The notes under the pieces were generated by a model that worked only from the letters and a program-made list of their open reading frames with translations, did not search any database and had not been told where the DNA came from. A program made the translations under genes and the position numbers. This document shows, one piece after another, positions 12,305 through 21,150 of a stretch of 64,000 bases of DNA. The stretch covers positions 5,048,347-5,112,346 of the forward strand of contig OZ024894.1 in the NCBI GenBank assembly GCA_964017195.1, read 5' to 3'. Positions within the stretch are counted from its first letter, which is position 1; each line of letters starts with the position of its first letter. Source of the stretch: Siderastrea radians. Lineage: Eukaryota > Cnidaria > Anthozoa > Scleractinia > Rhizangiidae.

Positions 12305-12490
12305 GTTTGTAATGGTCTACAAAGTGGCTCTACCTGTTAAGTCTTTTTGCGTTTGGGGATGAAATCATAACGTGTGTTCTTGCAAAAGGAAGCCTCTAAA
12401 GCAGTACTTTACTTGGTGCTGTTCAATATGCTCTATATTGTGGTTCTAACTGTAGCATAATCTGTAGATGAAACCCTGAAGGACATTTGA
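12305..12490 (+). repeat. Dispersed ~100-bp repeat, diverged copy
   Basis: Landmarks TACAAAGTGGCTCTACCTGT, TTGGGGATGAAATCATAA, AGCAGTACTTTACTTGGTGC, ATTGTGGTTCTAACTGTAGC and GTAGATGAAACCCTGAAGG match the family. It continues the sequence interrupted by the SINE. Confidence 0.5.
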
Positions 12491-12642
12491 GCTAGAACCT
12501 CTGGATAAAGGGCAACGTCTTGTGTTTAATCCACTGGATTGAACGAGCCATGAGGCTCATCAAGGGCCGACGTCTACCTCTGCGGGGCGGTTTCTGTTGT
12601 AGCATGAAACGACGAGAAGCATCACCACCCCTCACCCCCCCC

Positions 12643-12910
12643 CCCCTGGATGGGATGCTAGTCCATCACAGGATACCCACCATAAAGTGACTAAGAACAT
12701 TACTAATCCCACTGGATGGGATGCTAGCCCATCACTGGATACCCAGCATAAGGTGACTAGGAACAATACTACTCCCCCTGGATGGGATGCTAGTCCATCA
12801 CAGGATACCCAGCATAAAGTAGCTAGGAACATTATCACTCCCCCTGGGATGAGATGCTAGTCCATCACAGGATACCCAGCATTAAGTGACTAGGAGTATT
12901 ACCACTCCCC
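12643..12910. repeat. Minisatellite: four units of exactly 66 bp
   Basis: The landmark CTGGATGGGATGCTAG starts at 12646, 12712 and 12778, with a variant (CTGGGATGAGATGCTAG) at 12844. The 66-bp spacing is constant. Each unit continues with CCATCACAGGATACCCAGCA and ends in a C-rich junction. Because 66 is divisible by 3, the minus strand keeps an open repeat-peptide frame, which I do not regard as a gene. The unit resembles the reverse complement of the SINE body (TTATCGCAGTGTTACCCCCA). Confidence 0.85.
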
Positions 12911-13139
12911 CTACTCAGCACTACTTTCCTGTTGTCTTGCTTATTATGCTATAAATGTACAAGGTGGTGCTAAGCTTTCGCGTCTGTGAACTCAAAATTC
13001 AGAAAAGAAAGCCGTGCGGTACTATTTACTACGTTGTACTTCTACAAACCCAAAAGTATGAAACTATAGAGGAAGCTTTGCAATAAGCAGAACACTATCA
13101 CGGCTGTGCTCGCAACTTACGCAGTTGCGAAGAAGCCGG

Positions 13140-13290
13140 GAAAAAATTCAGTCTTGAACGGGATTCTAACTCGTGACCCATGCGATACCGGTGCAGTGCA
13201 ATTGCTTAAGATGCGAGCATAACTGGTCTTCCATCATCCGCAGTTCAGATGTATGACTTTCATGTATATTCAGAGCGAGCTTTCCTGTTA
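13140..13290 (-). repeat. Possible tRNA-derived SINE fragment, minus strand
   Basis: Read on the minus strand, GGGTCACGAGTTAGAATCCC is B-box-like, preceded by GCATCTTAAGCAATTGCACT. No poly-A/T tail or full tRNA fold is visible. Confidence 0.35.
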
Positions 13291-13390
13291 AGCAGTAGAA
13301 CTTACATAAGGGTTCATGACAGTAAAATGTTTGGCTTAATCGCCGATTAATTAGCCCTCGTAACCGACTCACTCATGAAAGCTACCCCAG

Positions 13391-14880
13391 AGTTAACCCC
13401 TGTTTGCGAGGGAAAATAAATAAAATAACGACAACGGGGTGAAAAATCACTTGATCTTTGTATTTACTTATCATGGCCCTCTTTCGAATGATCACTGTGC
13501 AAAAGATTACCACACTGTCTTAGTAGCCAGCCTTCCAAGCAATCGTTTCTAGAGGAATCTTGCTGGACATGAAGAGTAATTAGACTCCCCTACAAACAAC
13601 TGCGGGGAAGGTTACTTAGCAGCCAGTCTAAGGCGCCCATTTCCCTCGAGAAAAATTGAACAACGGGCGGCTTTACCCAAGCTATACTGACTTAGCTAAT
13701 GATAAAAACGTATTTGAAAGGCTTTCAAGCTTTAAGTCACTGGATTGTAGACGAGATGTCCGTTCACCAAATCCTGATTAACAAAATGGATTAGACCATG
13801 ATCGGAAAAGATTGAAATTTTCAATTTCTTTATTGGTGGTTTAGAATATTTTCACCAATTTCAAGATATTTTGCGACTTCACCTTAAGAAGCTAAATCCT
13901 CTTTTTTAATATCCATTCGGAGCCTTTTAAACCACCAGTTAAGAAATATATCTTACATTCCGAACCATTTTACTTCCGCTTTATCTGCGTAATCTATCCA
14001 ATTTCCTAAAATCTCCTTTTGGCTTTAAATGCGTCCTAAAACGGGAATTCCCACGTTGAAGTTATGCTTGTACTCATTATTATTTCCTTATTATTTCTCT
14101 CATGGTGCGTTTGTAAGTAGCTAATAATATAATAGGCAACTATGAAGATAAAAGAGGGGCAACTGAGTAAAACGTTCATAGCTTGAAGTTTCCATCTAAT
14201 ACAGCATTGGGGCGTGTCCTATTAGATCCGCGGGTAGGATATTTTTAGAACTGCGGCTTCTTGAGTTTTCAATGGAATTTGTTTTCTAATTTTTTGTGCT
14301 TGCAGCTATTACTCGCTGCCAACTAAGTGCTACCGCTTGATGCTTTCTATTGTGGGTCACGCTTTCGAAAACCAGGCCTTTAAAGCTGAACATTTCTCCT
14401 CAGCTAGATGAAATAAAACGTATGGAGAATTCTTGAAGATGCTTTCATGAATCCTGATTGTGAAACAACCGCACTAAATGGCGGTCCGGAGCAAATCAGC
14501 GCGCACAAACACATACCAAGTAGTTGGCTAGTAGCGGTTCTATCCGCTATAAAACCTTACGCAGACCCTAATTAATAACCAAAATAGAGACTTGCGAGAC
14601 AATGTTGTTGTCACAAGTATGGTTGCTCACTACTCCTCACACTGAGGTGCCTAAAACTGAAAGGAATGCAAGATGGATCTGTTATGACCTAGGGACCATC
14701 TGCCCTTCGCCCCCGCCTCCCCCGTGCGGCTTGCTGGCCGATGAGTTTGGAGAGTCTGGATTCAAGACTGGGGGAACCAAAACAAATCTACTGCGCAACA
14801 CAAACGCATATGCGCTACTTTTTAAAGGCCCCACCCACACGTGTTTTTTTGTTCCAAGGGACCGTTAATTTTTTATGAGG
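13391..14880. other. Gene-free stretch
   Basis: AT-rich DNA without convincing coding potential. The ORF at 14602-14868 overlaps low-complexity C-rich sequence and looks fortuitous. Confidence 0.5.
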
Positions 14881-14891
14881 TAGGGGGGCTG

Positions 14892-15634
14892 GTGGGATTT
14901 GAAGAGGGGGGGGGGGGCTGCCAAAAAATATGGCTTCAAAAGGGGGCAAGCCGGAAGAAAATGGTATGTAAAGGGGGGGCTCACCAAAAAAAATTCCTTT
15001 AAGTTTGGTGGTGACAGCATCTATAATAGTGCGATCCTCAGTGCCAGAATGCCAAACAATGGCGTTTCTAAGGTTCTGAAAATTCAATTTTCCCCAGGGG
15101 AGCAGGCCTCCGGATCCCCTCTACTTTATTATACACCCAACAGCAACTCTACCTCACCAACTGTTTCGTTACAAAATACAGCCAGGGGAATGTCAACTCT
15201 TTTTGGCCTCTGCTGGTCTATTCTTAAACGACTGAACAACTGTTAACAGTGTCCAAAAAAACAACAACTTTAAACCGGCATTAATAAGTGTTTCTGTTTA
15301 TGTACTTCAGAATGCACCAAACTTCATTAGATAATCTCTAGATTTTCAAAATTTTCCACGAGAAGATACCCCTGGAACCCCACCAGAAAATTACCTTTTG
15401 TGTTTGTCAATAAGACATTTACTCCTGCAGGACTGATTCTAAGCTACGATGTTTGTAGAAATTGATTTGACTTTAATTTCAGCTTGAAAAGTTTTAGATT
15501 TACTTTGACATTTTTTCTTTGGGGGTGGCCGGTCATCCCAAACATTTAGGACTGTAAGGGGGGCCAGGTAAAAATTTCTAATGTAGAGGGGATAGGTCAT
15601 TATATATTGCAGGAACTACCCATCAAATCCCACC
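14892..15634. repeat. Possible inverted-end element with G-rich ends
   Basis: GGTGGGATTTGAAG near 14892 is matched in inverted orientation by CATCAAATCCCACCA near 15620. G runs follow internally (14905, 14975, 15557). Only about 12 bp of terminal match is clear and no target duplication was found. The overlapping ORFs on both strands arise from G/C runs. Confidence 0.35.
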
Positions 15635-15683
15635 ACAAAAAGTGAACGGTCTCCAAAACAGATGTTTTTTTTTAAACCGGTTA

Positions 15684-15894
15684 GGCCCAGTTCAGACGCC
15701 GTACCTCTCATGTGCCGTACCAAGTAGTACGTAGTTTTTTGGCAGTTGTACGGTATCCAAATGAGTTTTTTTCGACAGATTTCAATTAGGCAAGCCAAAA
15801 TCTCAGGGAACGGCAAAGCTTGCCGCTTAATACGACCTAGGAGCGAAAATGTATTTGGTACGGCACATGAGAGGTACGGCGTCTGAACTGGGCC
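15684..15894. mobile_element. 211-bp MITE, ~40-bp terminal inverted repeats, TTA target duplication (Harbinger-like)
   Basis: The left end GGCCCAGTTCAGACGCCGTA continues CCTCTCATGTGCCGTACCAA. The right end is the near-perfect reverse complement (TTGGTACGGCACATGAGAGG, then TACGGCGTCTGAACTGGGCC). TTA flanks both sides (15681-15683 and 15895-15897). Three-base TTA duplications are typical of PIF/Harbinger elements. Confidence 0.8.
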
Positions 15895-16061
15895 TTAGGC
15901 GTCTTCCTCCACACGCATAAACGATCGAATGCGCTTCGAAAATGGAGTTTCTCAAAACTTTGTCCAAAATGGAGATTTTTGAAAACGAAAATTTGTCGTT
16001 TACGTGCGAAAACGGAACTTTTCAAAAACGGTGTCGTAATAAAATGGGATTCAGTCCACCA

Positions 16062-16265
16062 TAGACTGCGAGTAGTCTCTAATTTTGGCGATTGTGATTG
16101 TGGGGCGGGCAAAATCGCGCGCGCGTGCGAAAGTTCGAGGAGACGCGACGCAAAGGGAGCGCCGAAAATTTTCGGCGCTCTCTTCGCGTCGCATCTCCTC
16201 GAATTTTCGCGCGCGCGCGTGTATTTTGCCCGCCCCACAATCGCCATCGCCAAAATTAGAGACTA
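16062..16265. mobile_element. Palindromic MITE, left part (interrupted by the YR retrotransposon)
   Basis: It starts TAGACTGCGAGTAGTC and is almost a full palindrome: TCTAATTTTGGCGATTGTG near 16079 is mirrored by CAATCGCCATCGCCAAAATT near 16239, around a centre GCCGAAAATTTTCGGC near 16165. Alternating CG runs lie on both arms. Its right terminus is displaced about 6.8 kb to 23055-23065. The target duplication GTCCACCA lies at 16054-16061 and 23066-23073. Without the insertion the MITE would be 215 bp. Confidence 0.85.
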
Positions 16266-16351
16266 TTCACACTGCATACATTAAAGCAACGCATATAAGA
16301 TTAGTGCACATGAATAAATTATCACTTTGGCTCAACTGCCGTACGGTGCGG
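16262..16351 (+). repeat. Split direct repeat A1
   Basis: Starts ACTATTCACACTGCATACAT and ends GCCGTACGGTGCGG. Nearly identical to A2 at 22785-22874, with about two substitutions near the start. It contains ATGAATAAATT, so an AATAAA polyadenylation signal is present in both A copies. It may also hold promoter function, as it precedes the first exon by 43 bp. Confidence 0.88.
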
Positions 16352-16394
16352 ATCGTTCTTTTCCGTTCCTCGTGTTTCCTTCTTTTCTCATTTA

Positions 16395-16643
16395 ATGGCG
16401 GACGTACAGTATCCTGCAGGACAGGGAGCCCCTGCTCAAGCCGCTCCACCAGTTGCCCAAGGAATTCAGCCAGCCGACGAACTAGCAGCTCAAGCGGCCG
16501 GTGGTCAAGTAGCTCAAGTAGTTCAACAAGTTGTTGGACAGGACGCTTTGCCGGCGGCCGAACACGTGGCTCAGGAAATTCAACAAGCCGCGGCTCAAGT
16601 ACCTCAACAAGCTGTGGGACAAGCTCAACCCGGAGAGTTGGAG
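16395..16643 (+). CDS. YR retrotransposon leader exon (gag N-terminus, Ala/Gln-rich)
   Basis: ATG at 16395 opens 83 codons rich in Ala, Gln, Val and Pro (MADVQYPAGQGAPAQAA at the start, GQAQPGELE at the end). A donor, GAG|GTAGAA, follows at 16643/16644 in phase 0. Joined to the acceptor at 17626 it continues in frame into the gag-like exon. This is the only well-placed ATG upstream of the element's ORFs. Reading on past the donor soon meets stop codons. The domain is low complexity; no enzymatic role is suggested. A longer ORF in another frame (16085-16876) is a shadow. Confidence 0.65.
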
Positions 16644-17104
16644 GTAGAATATGTTTACTTTTGTCGTTTATGTGTCTTTTTTTTTTTATAAATTACGAGC
16701 AGGGACAAAGGCGGCAACCCTTTATTTGTCTTCTTCTTCTTTGCTTGTGTTCGGCTTTCCCGCTTATTCATTGCTCGCGCTTTAGTCATTTTTTGTTTGT
16801 TGTTATTAAGCTTATCGGTAATTCGAGTGTATTTCGGGTCTTGGCGGGTTTTTTATGGGTGACTATATGTTGTTAACGTCGGTAGCGTGTATATTTTTCT
16901 CGTGGATATGGGAATGTTTGTTATCGGCTCGGTTATTATTCTTTTGTTGTGTTGTTGTTATTGCTGTTCAAAACTGTTAGCGGCGGCGTACCGCTGGTAT
17001 TTGTTTGACGTTTCTATAGAATGTTGAAAATTTACCAAAGCAAAACAATAGCTGTAAGATGGTCAAACTTCACCTTTGAGTGACAAAATGTATATGTATT
17101 ATAA

Positions 17105-17535
17105 AGGCAATGGGGTGAGTGTTCACCAGGAACAGTTAAAATGGGTGAGAGTTCACCACGGAAAAGTGCAATGGGGTGAGAGTTCACCATAGTAAAGATA
17201 AAGAGCAATGGGTGAGAGTTCACCGTGGGAAAAAAAAGGGAAAAAAAAAGAAAAAAAAATTTTGAGCAATGGGGGTGAGGGTTCACCATAGTAAAGATAA
17301 AGAGCAAGGGGTGAGAGGTCACCATGAGAAAACAGTAATGGAGTGAGAGTTCACCATAAAAAGAGTAGCCTGCGTGCAGACGTCTCCTATTTCCTTCCAC
17401 CCGCGGGTGGAAGGAAATAGGAGACGTCTGCACGCAGGCTAAAAAAGAGATGCGAGTTCACTATGTACAGGCAATAGGTAATAGTTCCCCAGGGTAACAA
17501 GAAAAGCAATGGGGTGAGAGTTCACCACAGAATGG
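17105..17535 (+). repeat. Minisatellite with self-complementary core, about 10 copies
   Basis: The core GGGGTGAGAGTTCACCA recurs near 17112, 17142, 17173, 17210, 17271, 17309, 17340 and 17511, with two decayed copies near 17447 and 17475. Spacers of roughly 15-45 bp contain GATAAAGAGCAATG-like sequence. Each core can pair with itself (GGTGA ... TCACC), forming a short hairpin. A MITE splits the array. Confidence 0.8.
17366..17441. mobile_element. 76-bp palindromic MITE, exact 8-bp target duplication
   Basis: It runs TAGCCTGCGTGCAGACGTCT ... AGACGTCTGCACGCAGGCTA, palindromic around CCACCCGCGGGTGG. The direct repeat AAAAAGAG lies at 17358-17365 and 17442-17449. The same family is inserted in the carboxylesterase exon at 41061. 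An 8-bp duplication with a TAG start would fit hAT-type elements, but this is tentative. Confidence 0.85.
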
Positions 17536-17626
17536 CACGGTTTTGCTTTATTTTGGGGTTGTTAAGGGCCTGTGAGGGTGATGTTGTACATTAAGTCAAT
17601 TTTTTCCTTTTTTTTAATTATTCTAG

Positions 17627-18182
17627 ACTCTAAAGAAAAACTTTGCTGTCCTCCAAAAGTCTCTTGATGAACTGACAAGGCTCTCAGTGGCTGCCGTAAT
17701 AAGGAAGATGTTGGACTATGCAGCACGGCCGCTCTCTGAGTTCAATAAGTTTGAGGCGATAGACATCCTAGAAACCCTCCAGAATACATCCCGCGATAAT
17801 CAGGATGAGAAACGTGAATTTTTACCGTTTGGTGTACCAGACAGCTAGAGGAAAAGTGGACCTTCCAAAAGAGCACTTCCGGGCTCTGATTCTACGCCTT
17901 CTAGGGGATAAAGATCACACTAAAGTGTATGAAGCTGTCGCAAAGGTGGAAAAAGCGATGGGCACAGGGGGCCCATGGTCTGGTTCGTCTCACCGTGGGC
18001 GCAGTAGTGATGTTCCGTACAGGGGGCGTGGCATGAGAAGTAGTGCTCCAGTCCAATGCTATTTTTGTGGAAAGTTCGGCCACATTATGGCAAGGTGTTA
18101 CGCGAGAAGAGATATGCAGCAAAAGCCCCCGGCGACCCGTGGTCGCGCTAGGGACAATAAGCAACAGAGAATCTGGAATTAA
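17627..18182 (+). pseudogene. YR retrotransposon gag-like exon with CCHC zinc knuckle, frameshifted
   Basis: From the acceptor at 17626, the frame continuing the leader exon reads TLKKNFAVLQKSLDELTRL and on to FNKFEAIDILETLQNTSR, then stops (TAG) near 17845. The next frame takes over from about 17805 with NFYRLVYQTARGKVDLPKEH and LILRLLGDKDHTKVYEAVAK. It ends in a nucleic-acid-binding knuckle, CYFCGKFGHIMARC (CX2CX4HX4C), and a basic tail, stopping at 18182. The two frames differ by one base, so this copy most likely carries a single-base insertion between about 17805 and 17843 (a T run lies at 17819). A programmed +1 shift is the alternative. Structural, RNA-packaging role inferred. Confidence 0.65.
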
Positions 18183-18672
18183 ATAGAAGCAAGGCGTGTT
18201 TTTTTCCTTTTGTTCCACAAATACGTATATATTCTTTTCTTGATTGTAACAAGTACAATTAAATGGATCTTGGAGTTGATTGTTGTTTGATTTAATCCGA
18301 TGCGAGGCGTTGTGTCAAGTTAATAAAGTGTTACATGAGGGTTTTCAAGTGAGCAACTAAACATCACAGAGGAGTGAAATAAATATATGCTTCTATACCT
18401 ACTTAACCCAATACCCCTCTTTTCTCCCTTTTTTTTTTTTCTTGGGATTTGCCCTTGGTGCGAATATCCCTTCCTTTTCACTTTCCGGTATTTTACTTCG
18501 ACTGTACTCTGGTCACAGAGAGTTGAGAGTTTTGAAAACGGGGTATCTCAACACCCTCCCGGTCATACTGGGTCAAAGCTGTCCTCTCTCTGCTGACTTG
18601 TACGGGGTCTTTGTACATGTAAATAAGATTCCTTTTTTTTTTTTTTTTCTCCTTTTCCTTTTTTCCCTTTAG
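18183..18672 (+). other. Gag-RT spacer with poly-A signals and a strong splice acceptor
   Basis: No coding content. AATAAA occurs near 18322 and 18379, suitable for ending a gag transcript. The stretch ends in an unusually long pyrimidine tract (about 18630-18670) and AG at 18671-18672, directly before the RT reading frame. Confidence 0.55.
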
Positions 18673-20934
18673 GCGATATTCTGGTCATGGGAAAAAGATG
18701 ATAACTTCGACAACCTTATCAGTAATGCTGATGTTTGCGCAGGTGCGATACAGTGGGTAGACATAAGGGGAAACCCCGTATCGGTCAGCAGTGAGTGGAC
18801 AGGAAATGACCGGTTGGGGCAGAAAGCCCGTCTAGTTGAAAAGGGAGAGGTCGTTGGGCACGTAGATGAGCTACTGTTCCGAGATCCTGATCATTTTATG
18901 GCAGGGGAGCTCCACAAACATGCAGCTAATTGGGCAGAAATCGCAAAATTAGCTCCTTCTTTACAACAGGAAGAGGTGTTGTCGTGGATTGGGAAAAAGG
19001 TGTCAATATTCCCATATTTCACACATTTTAAAGGAACGTTTAAGGGGGAGCGTTACGATTCTGATCAGCCACCCCACAGGTTGTTTAAGAATAACGTATC
19101 GTGCAAACAGTTCAGAGAATTTGTTAGAACAACGCTACTAAGTCGCCTGAAATCCGGTGCGATTTCTCTGGTGGGCAAGGTTGGTCAAGTAAGTCCACCT
19201 CATATCGTTTTACCGTTAACAGTTGAGCCTACGAAGCCGAGACTGTGTCACGATGCGCGATATTTAAACCTGTGGATGCTGGAGGAGCCTTTCTCGTTGG
19301 ACAAAGTGACCGACTTACCCCGGTATGTCTTCAAGGATTCCTATCAGACAGTTCTAGACGACAAGTCAGGATATGACCACCTCTTGCTTTCTGAAGAAAG
19401 CCGCACGTATTTTGGTATCCAGTGGGGCGGTTGGTTTTTTACCTATAATACACTACCATTTGGTTGGAAAATCTCACCTTACGTATATCACTCGACGGGC
19501 CTTAGGGCGTCAAATTTTCTACGCTCCTTAGGTGTTCCGTGTCTCTTGTATATCGATAACAGACATAATGGCCAGCTCCAGGTGTCGCTTGACAAGGGAC
19601 AATATGACACTTTAGATTCTATTGATGAGCGCAACCTCGCGGCTGCTAAATCAGCAGTGTTTCTCGTAGCATTTCATTTGGTACGCTTAGGGTATTTCCT
19701 TGGTTTATCAAAGTCAATTTTAATTCCTCAGAAGATGGTCCCTTATCTCGGTGTCTTGATAGACTCCGGTAGCGAAGTTTTCCGCCTGATCCCAGAGAAG
19801 AAGCGCAAGTTTGTAGGGCTCATCCGGGAAACGTTAAGCTCACGTTATGTATCGGTCAAGACGCTCCAGAGATTGGTGGGTAAATGTGTCTCCTTCTCCC
19901 TTGCGGTTCCGGCGGCCCGTCTGTTCACCAGGGAGATGTCAGCGGCAATTTCTATCGGTATGCGCACGTTGAAACCAATTGCGGTCCAGGGTGCTCTGCG
20001 CGATGAAATTGCCCATTGGCTTTTTCTAGAAGAGTGGGACGACCCCCTTCCTTGGCGTGAAGAGAGACATCTTCAGATTGAGTTAGCTACGGATGCCTCC
20101 CAAACTGGATGGGGAGGGGTCATTTCCACACCTGTGAAGCAGGAAACATCTGATTATTGGTCAAAGGATGAGATGATGTTGGACATTGCGACTAGGGAGG
20201 CCATTGCTGTGAATAAGGTCTTACATGCATTTAAGGACCTTGTCAAGGATTGTCGCGTCGATGTAATGATTGACAACCTGGCGGTCATGTATGCATGGAA
20301 TAATCAAGGAGGTAAAGGTCGTGACTTGAACAATGCTATAAAGGCTTTGTTCTTTACTACTATGGATCTGAACATCCTACTGCACATGTTGTACGTTCCG
20401 TCTCAAGAAAATCCAGCGGACGCCCCTTCTCGCAGATTGTCATCTTTAGACTATACACTCACATCGGAGATCTGGAATGCAGTACAACTGAGGTTCGGTG
20501 GTGGACAGGGCCACACGTGTGATCTGATGGCCCTCGATTCCAACGCCATGCTTGATAGGCTGGGGCGTCCTCTCCCCCATTTCACGCCATTTCCTTCGCC
20601 TGGTTCGATAGGTGTGAACTTGTTAGCGCAAGATTTGACTCAGTTTTCGACAGTGATGCAGCGTCCGTATGTTTTTCCGCCAAATGTTTTAGTCGGCCCA
20701 GTCTTGCGCTTCCTTCAGTCCTATAGGCAACCATGCACAGTTGCGGTCCTGGATACATACCCGAGAAAGTACTGGTGGCCTCTTTTACAACGGTTTTCTA
20801 GAAAAGCGCAGAAGCTGGCAGGTGCAGGTGATTCTCAAGCCTTGTTATCACCCTCTAAGAAAGGTTGGAGTGGAGAAAGCGGGATCCCAGCGGACTTGTG
20901 GGCTTTCCAGATAGATTTTCCTTTAGAGTTCTGA
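18673..20934 (+). CDS. YR retrotransposon reverse transcriptase-RNase H
   Basis: The frame is open from acceptor AG (18671-18672) to TGA at 20932-20934, 753 codons. No ATG lies in its first ~70 codons, so translation from a spliced leader is likely. RT landmarks: TKPRLCHDARYLN, VLDDKSGYDHL (first catalytic Asp), TLPFGWKISPYVYH, and LLYIDNRHNGQ, where the second Asp of the usual YxDD is Asn (GATAAC near 19555). RNase H follows: LATDASQTGWGG, ATREAIAVNKVL, VMIDNLAVMYAW, PSQENPADAPSRR, with D-E-D-D present. The C-terminus has HTCDLMALDSNAMLDR and LGRPLPHFTPFPSPGS, which I associate with DIRS-like RTs. Function: copies element RNA into DNA. The Asn probably impairs it. Confidence 0.88.
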   Translation, partial: AIFWSWEKDDNFDNLISNADVCAGAIQWVDIRGNPVSVSSEWTGNDRLGQKARLVEKGEVVGHVDELLFRDPDHFMAGELHKHAANWAEIAKLAPSLQQEEVLSWIGKKVSIFPYFTHFKGTFKGERYDSDQPPHRLFKNNVSCKQFREFVRTTLLSRLKSGAISLVGKVGQVSPPHIVLPLTVEPTKPRLCHDARYLNLWMLEEPFSLDKVTDLPRYVFKDSYQTVLDDKSGYDHLLLSEESRTYFGIQWGGWFFTYNTLPFGWKISPYVYHSTGLRASNFLRSLGVPCLLYIDNRHNGQLQVSLDKGQYDTLDSIDERNLAAAKSAVFLVAFHLVRLGYFLGLSKSILIPQKMVPYLGVLIDSGSEVFRLIPEKKRKFVGLIRETLSSRYVSVKTLQRLVGKCVSFSLAVPAARLFTREMSAAISIGMRTLKPIAVQGALRDEIAHWLFLEEWDDPLPWREERHLQIELATDASQTGWGGVISTPVKQETSDYWSKDEMMLDIATREAIAVNKVLHAFKDLVKDCRVDVMIDNLAVMYAWNNQGGKGRDLNNAIKALFFTTMDLNILLHMLYVPSQENPADAPSRRLSSLDYTLTSEIWNAVQLRFGGGQGHTCDLMALDSNAMLDRLGRPLPHFTPFPSPGSIGVNLLAQDLTQFSTVMQRPYVFPPNVLVGPVLRFLQSYRQPCTVAVLDTYPRKYWWPLLQRFSRKAQKLAGAGDSQALLSPSKKGWSGESGIPADLWAFQIDFPLEF

Positions 20935-21150
20935 GTTTGTCTGTGTCAGTAGCAATCTTTCAGAAACACTAGATATATATTAAATTGACGTTAAAAAAAA
21001 AACCTGGAATTTGGGATCCCTTAGTCAGAATAAGAAATTTTTCTCCCTCCCTTGTATAATCCTGGGGTATGCAAATACGAAATTTGACATTAAAGGAGAA
21101 TAAAGAGTGTTTTTGATAGACTACAAGCCTCTCGTCCTTTCTCTACTTAG
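20935..21150 (+). other. RT-YR spacer with poly-A signal and splice acceptor
   Basis: AATAAA lies near 21100, followed by a pyrimidine-rich acceptor, CTCTCGTCCTTTCTCTACTTAG, ending at 21150. The tyrosine recombinase frame opens immediately after. I see no strong donor at the end of the RT exon. Confidence 0.5.

Larger units (their letters stand above)
16644..17626 (+). other. Intron 1 of the YR retrotransposon
   Basis: Donor GTAGAA at 16644 and acceptor TTTTTTTAATTATTCTAG ending at 17626, phase 0. At 983 bp it is long for an intron inside a retrotransposon. It carries the hairpin-core minisatellite (17105-17535) and a MITE (17366-17441). Confidence 0.6.

Noticed and set aside
12632..12838. 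Minus-strand repeat protein (DGLASHPGG units)
   Set aside because: The open frame results from the 66-bp minisatellite period being divisible by three.
12643..12910. CRISPR array
   Set aside because: Four near-identical contiguous units with no unique spacers in a eukaryotic genome; this is a minisatellite. The same holds for 17105-17535.
15837..16253. 138-codon minus-strand ORF
   Set aside because: It spans the junction of two MITEs and the palindromic CG-rich core. No domain; repeat by-product.
16085..16876. 263-codon ORF overlapping the YR leader exon
   Set aside because: It runs across the MITE palindrome and repeat A1 and gives Ser/Arg/Thr-rich low-complexity peptide. The 16395 frame fits the splice phase of the element; this one is a shadow.
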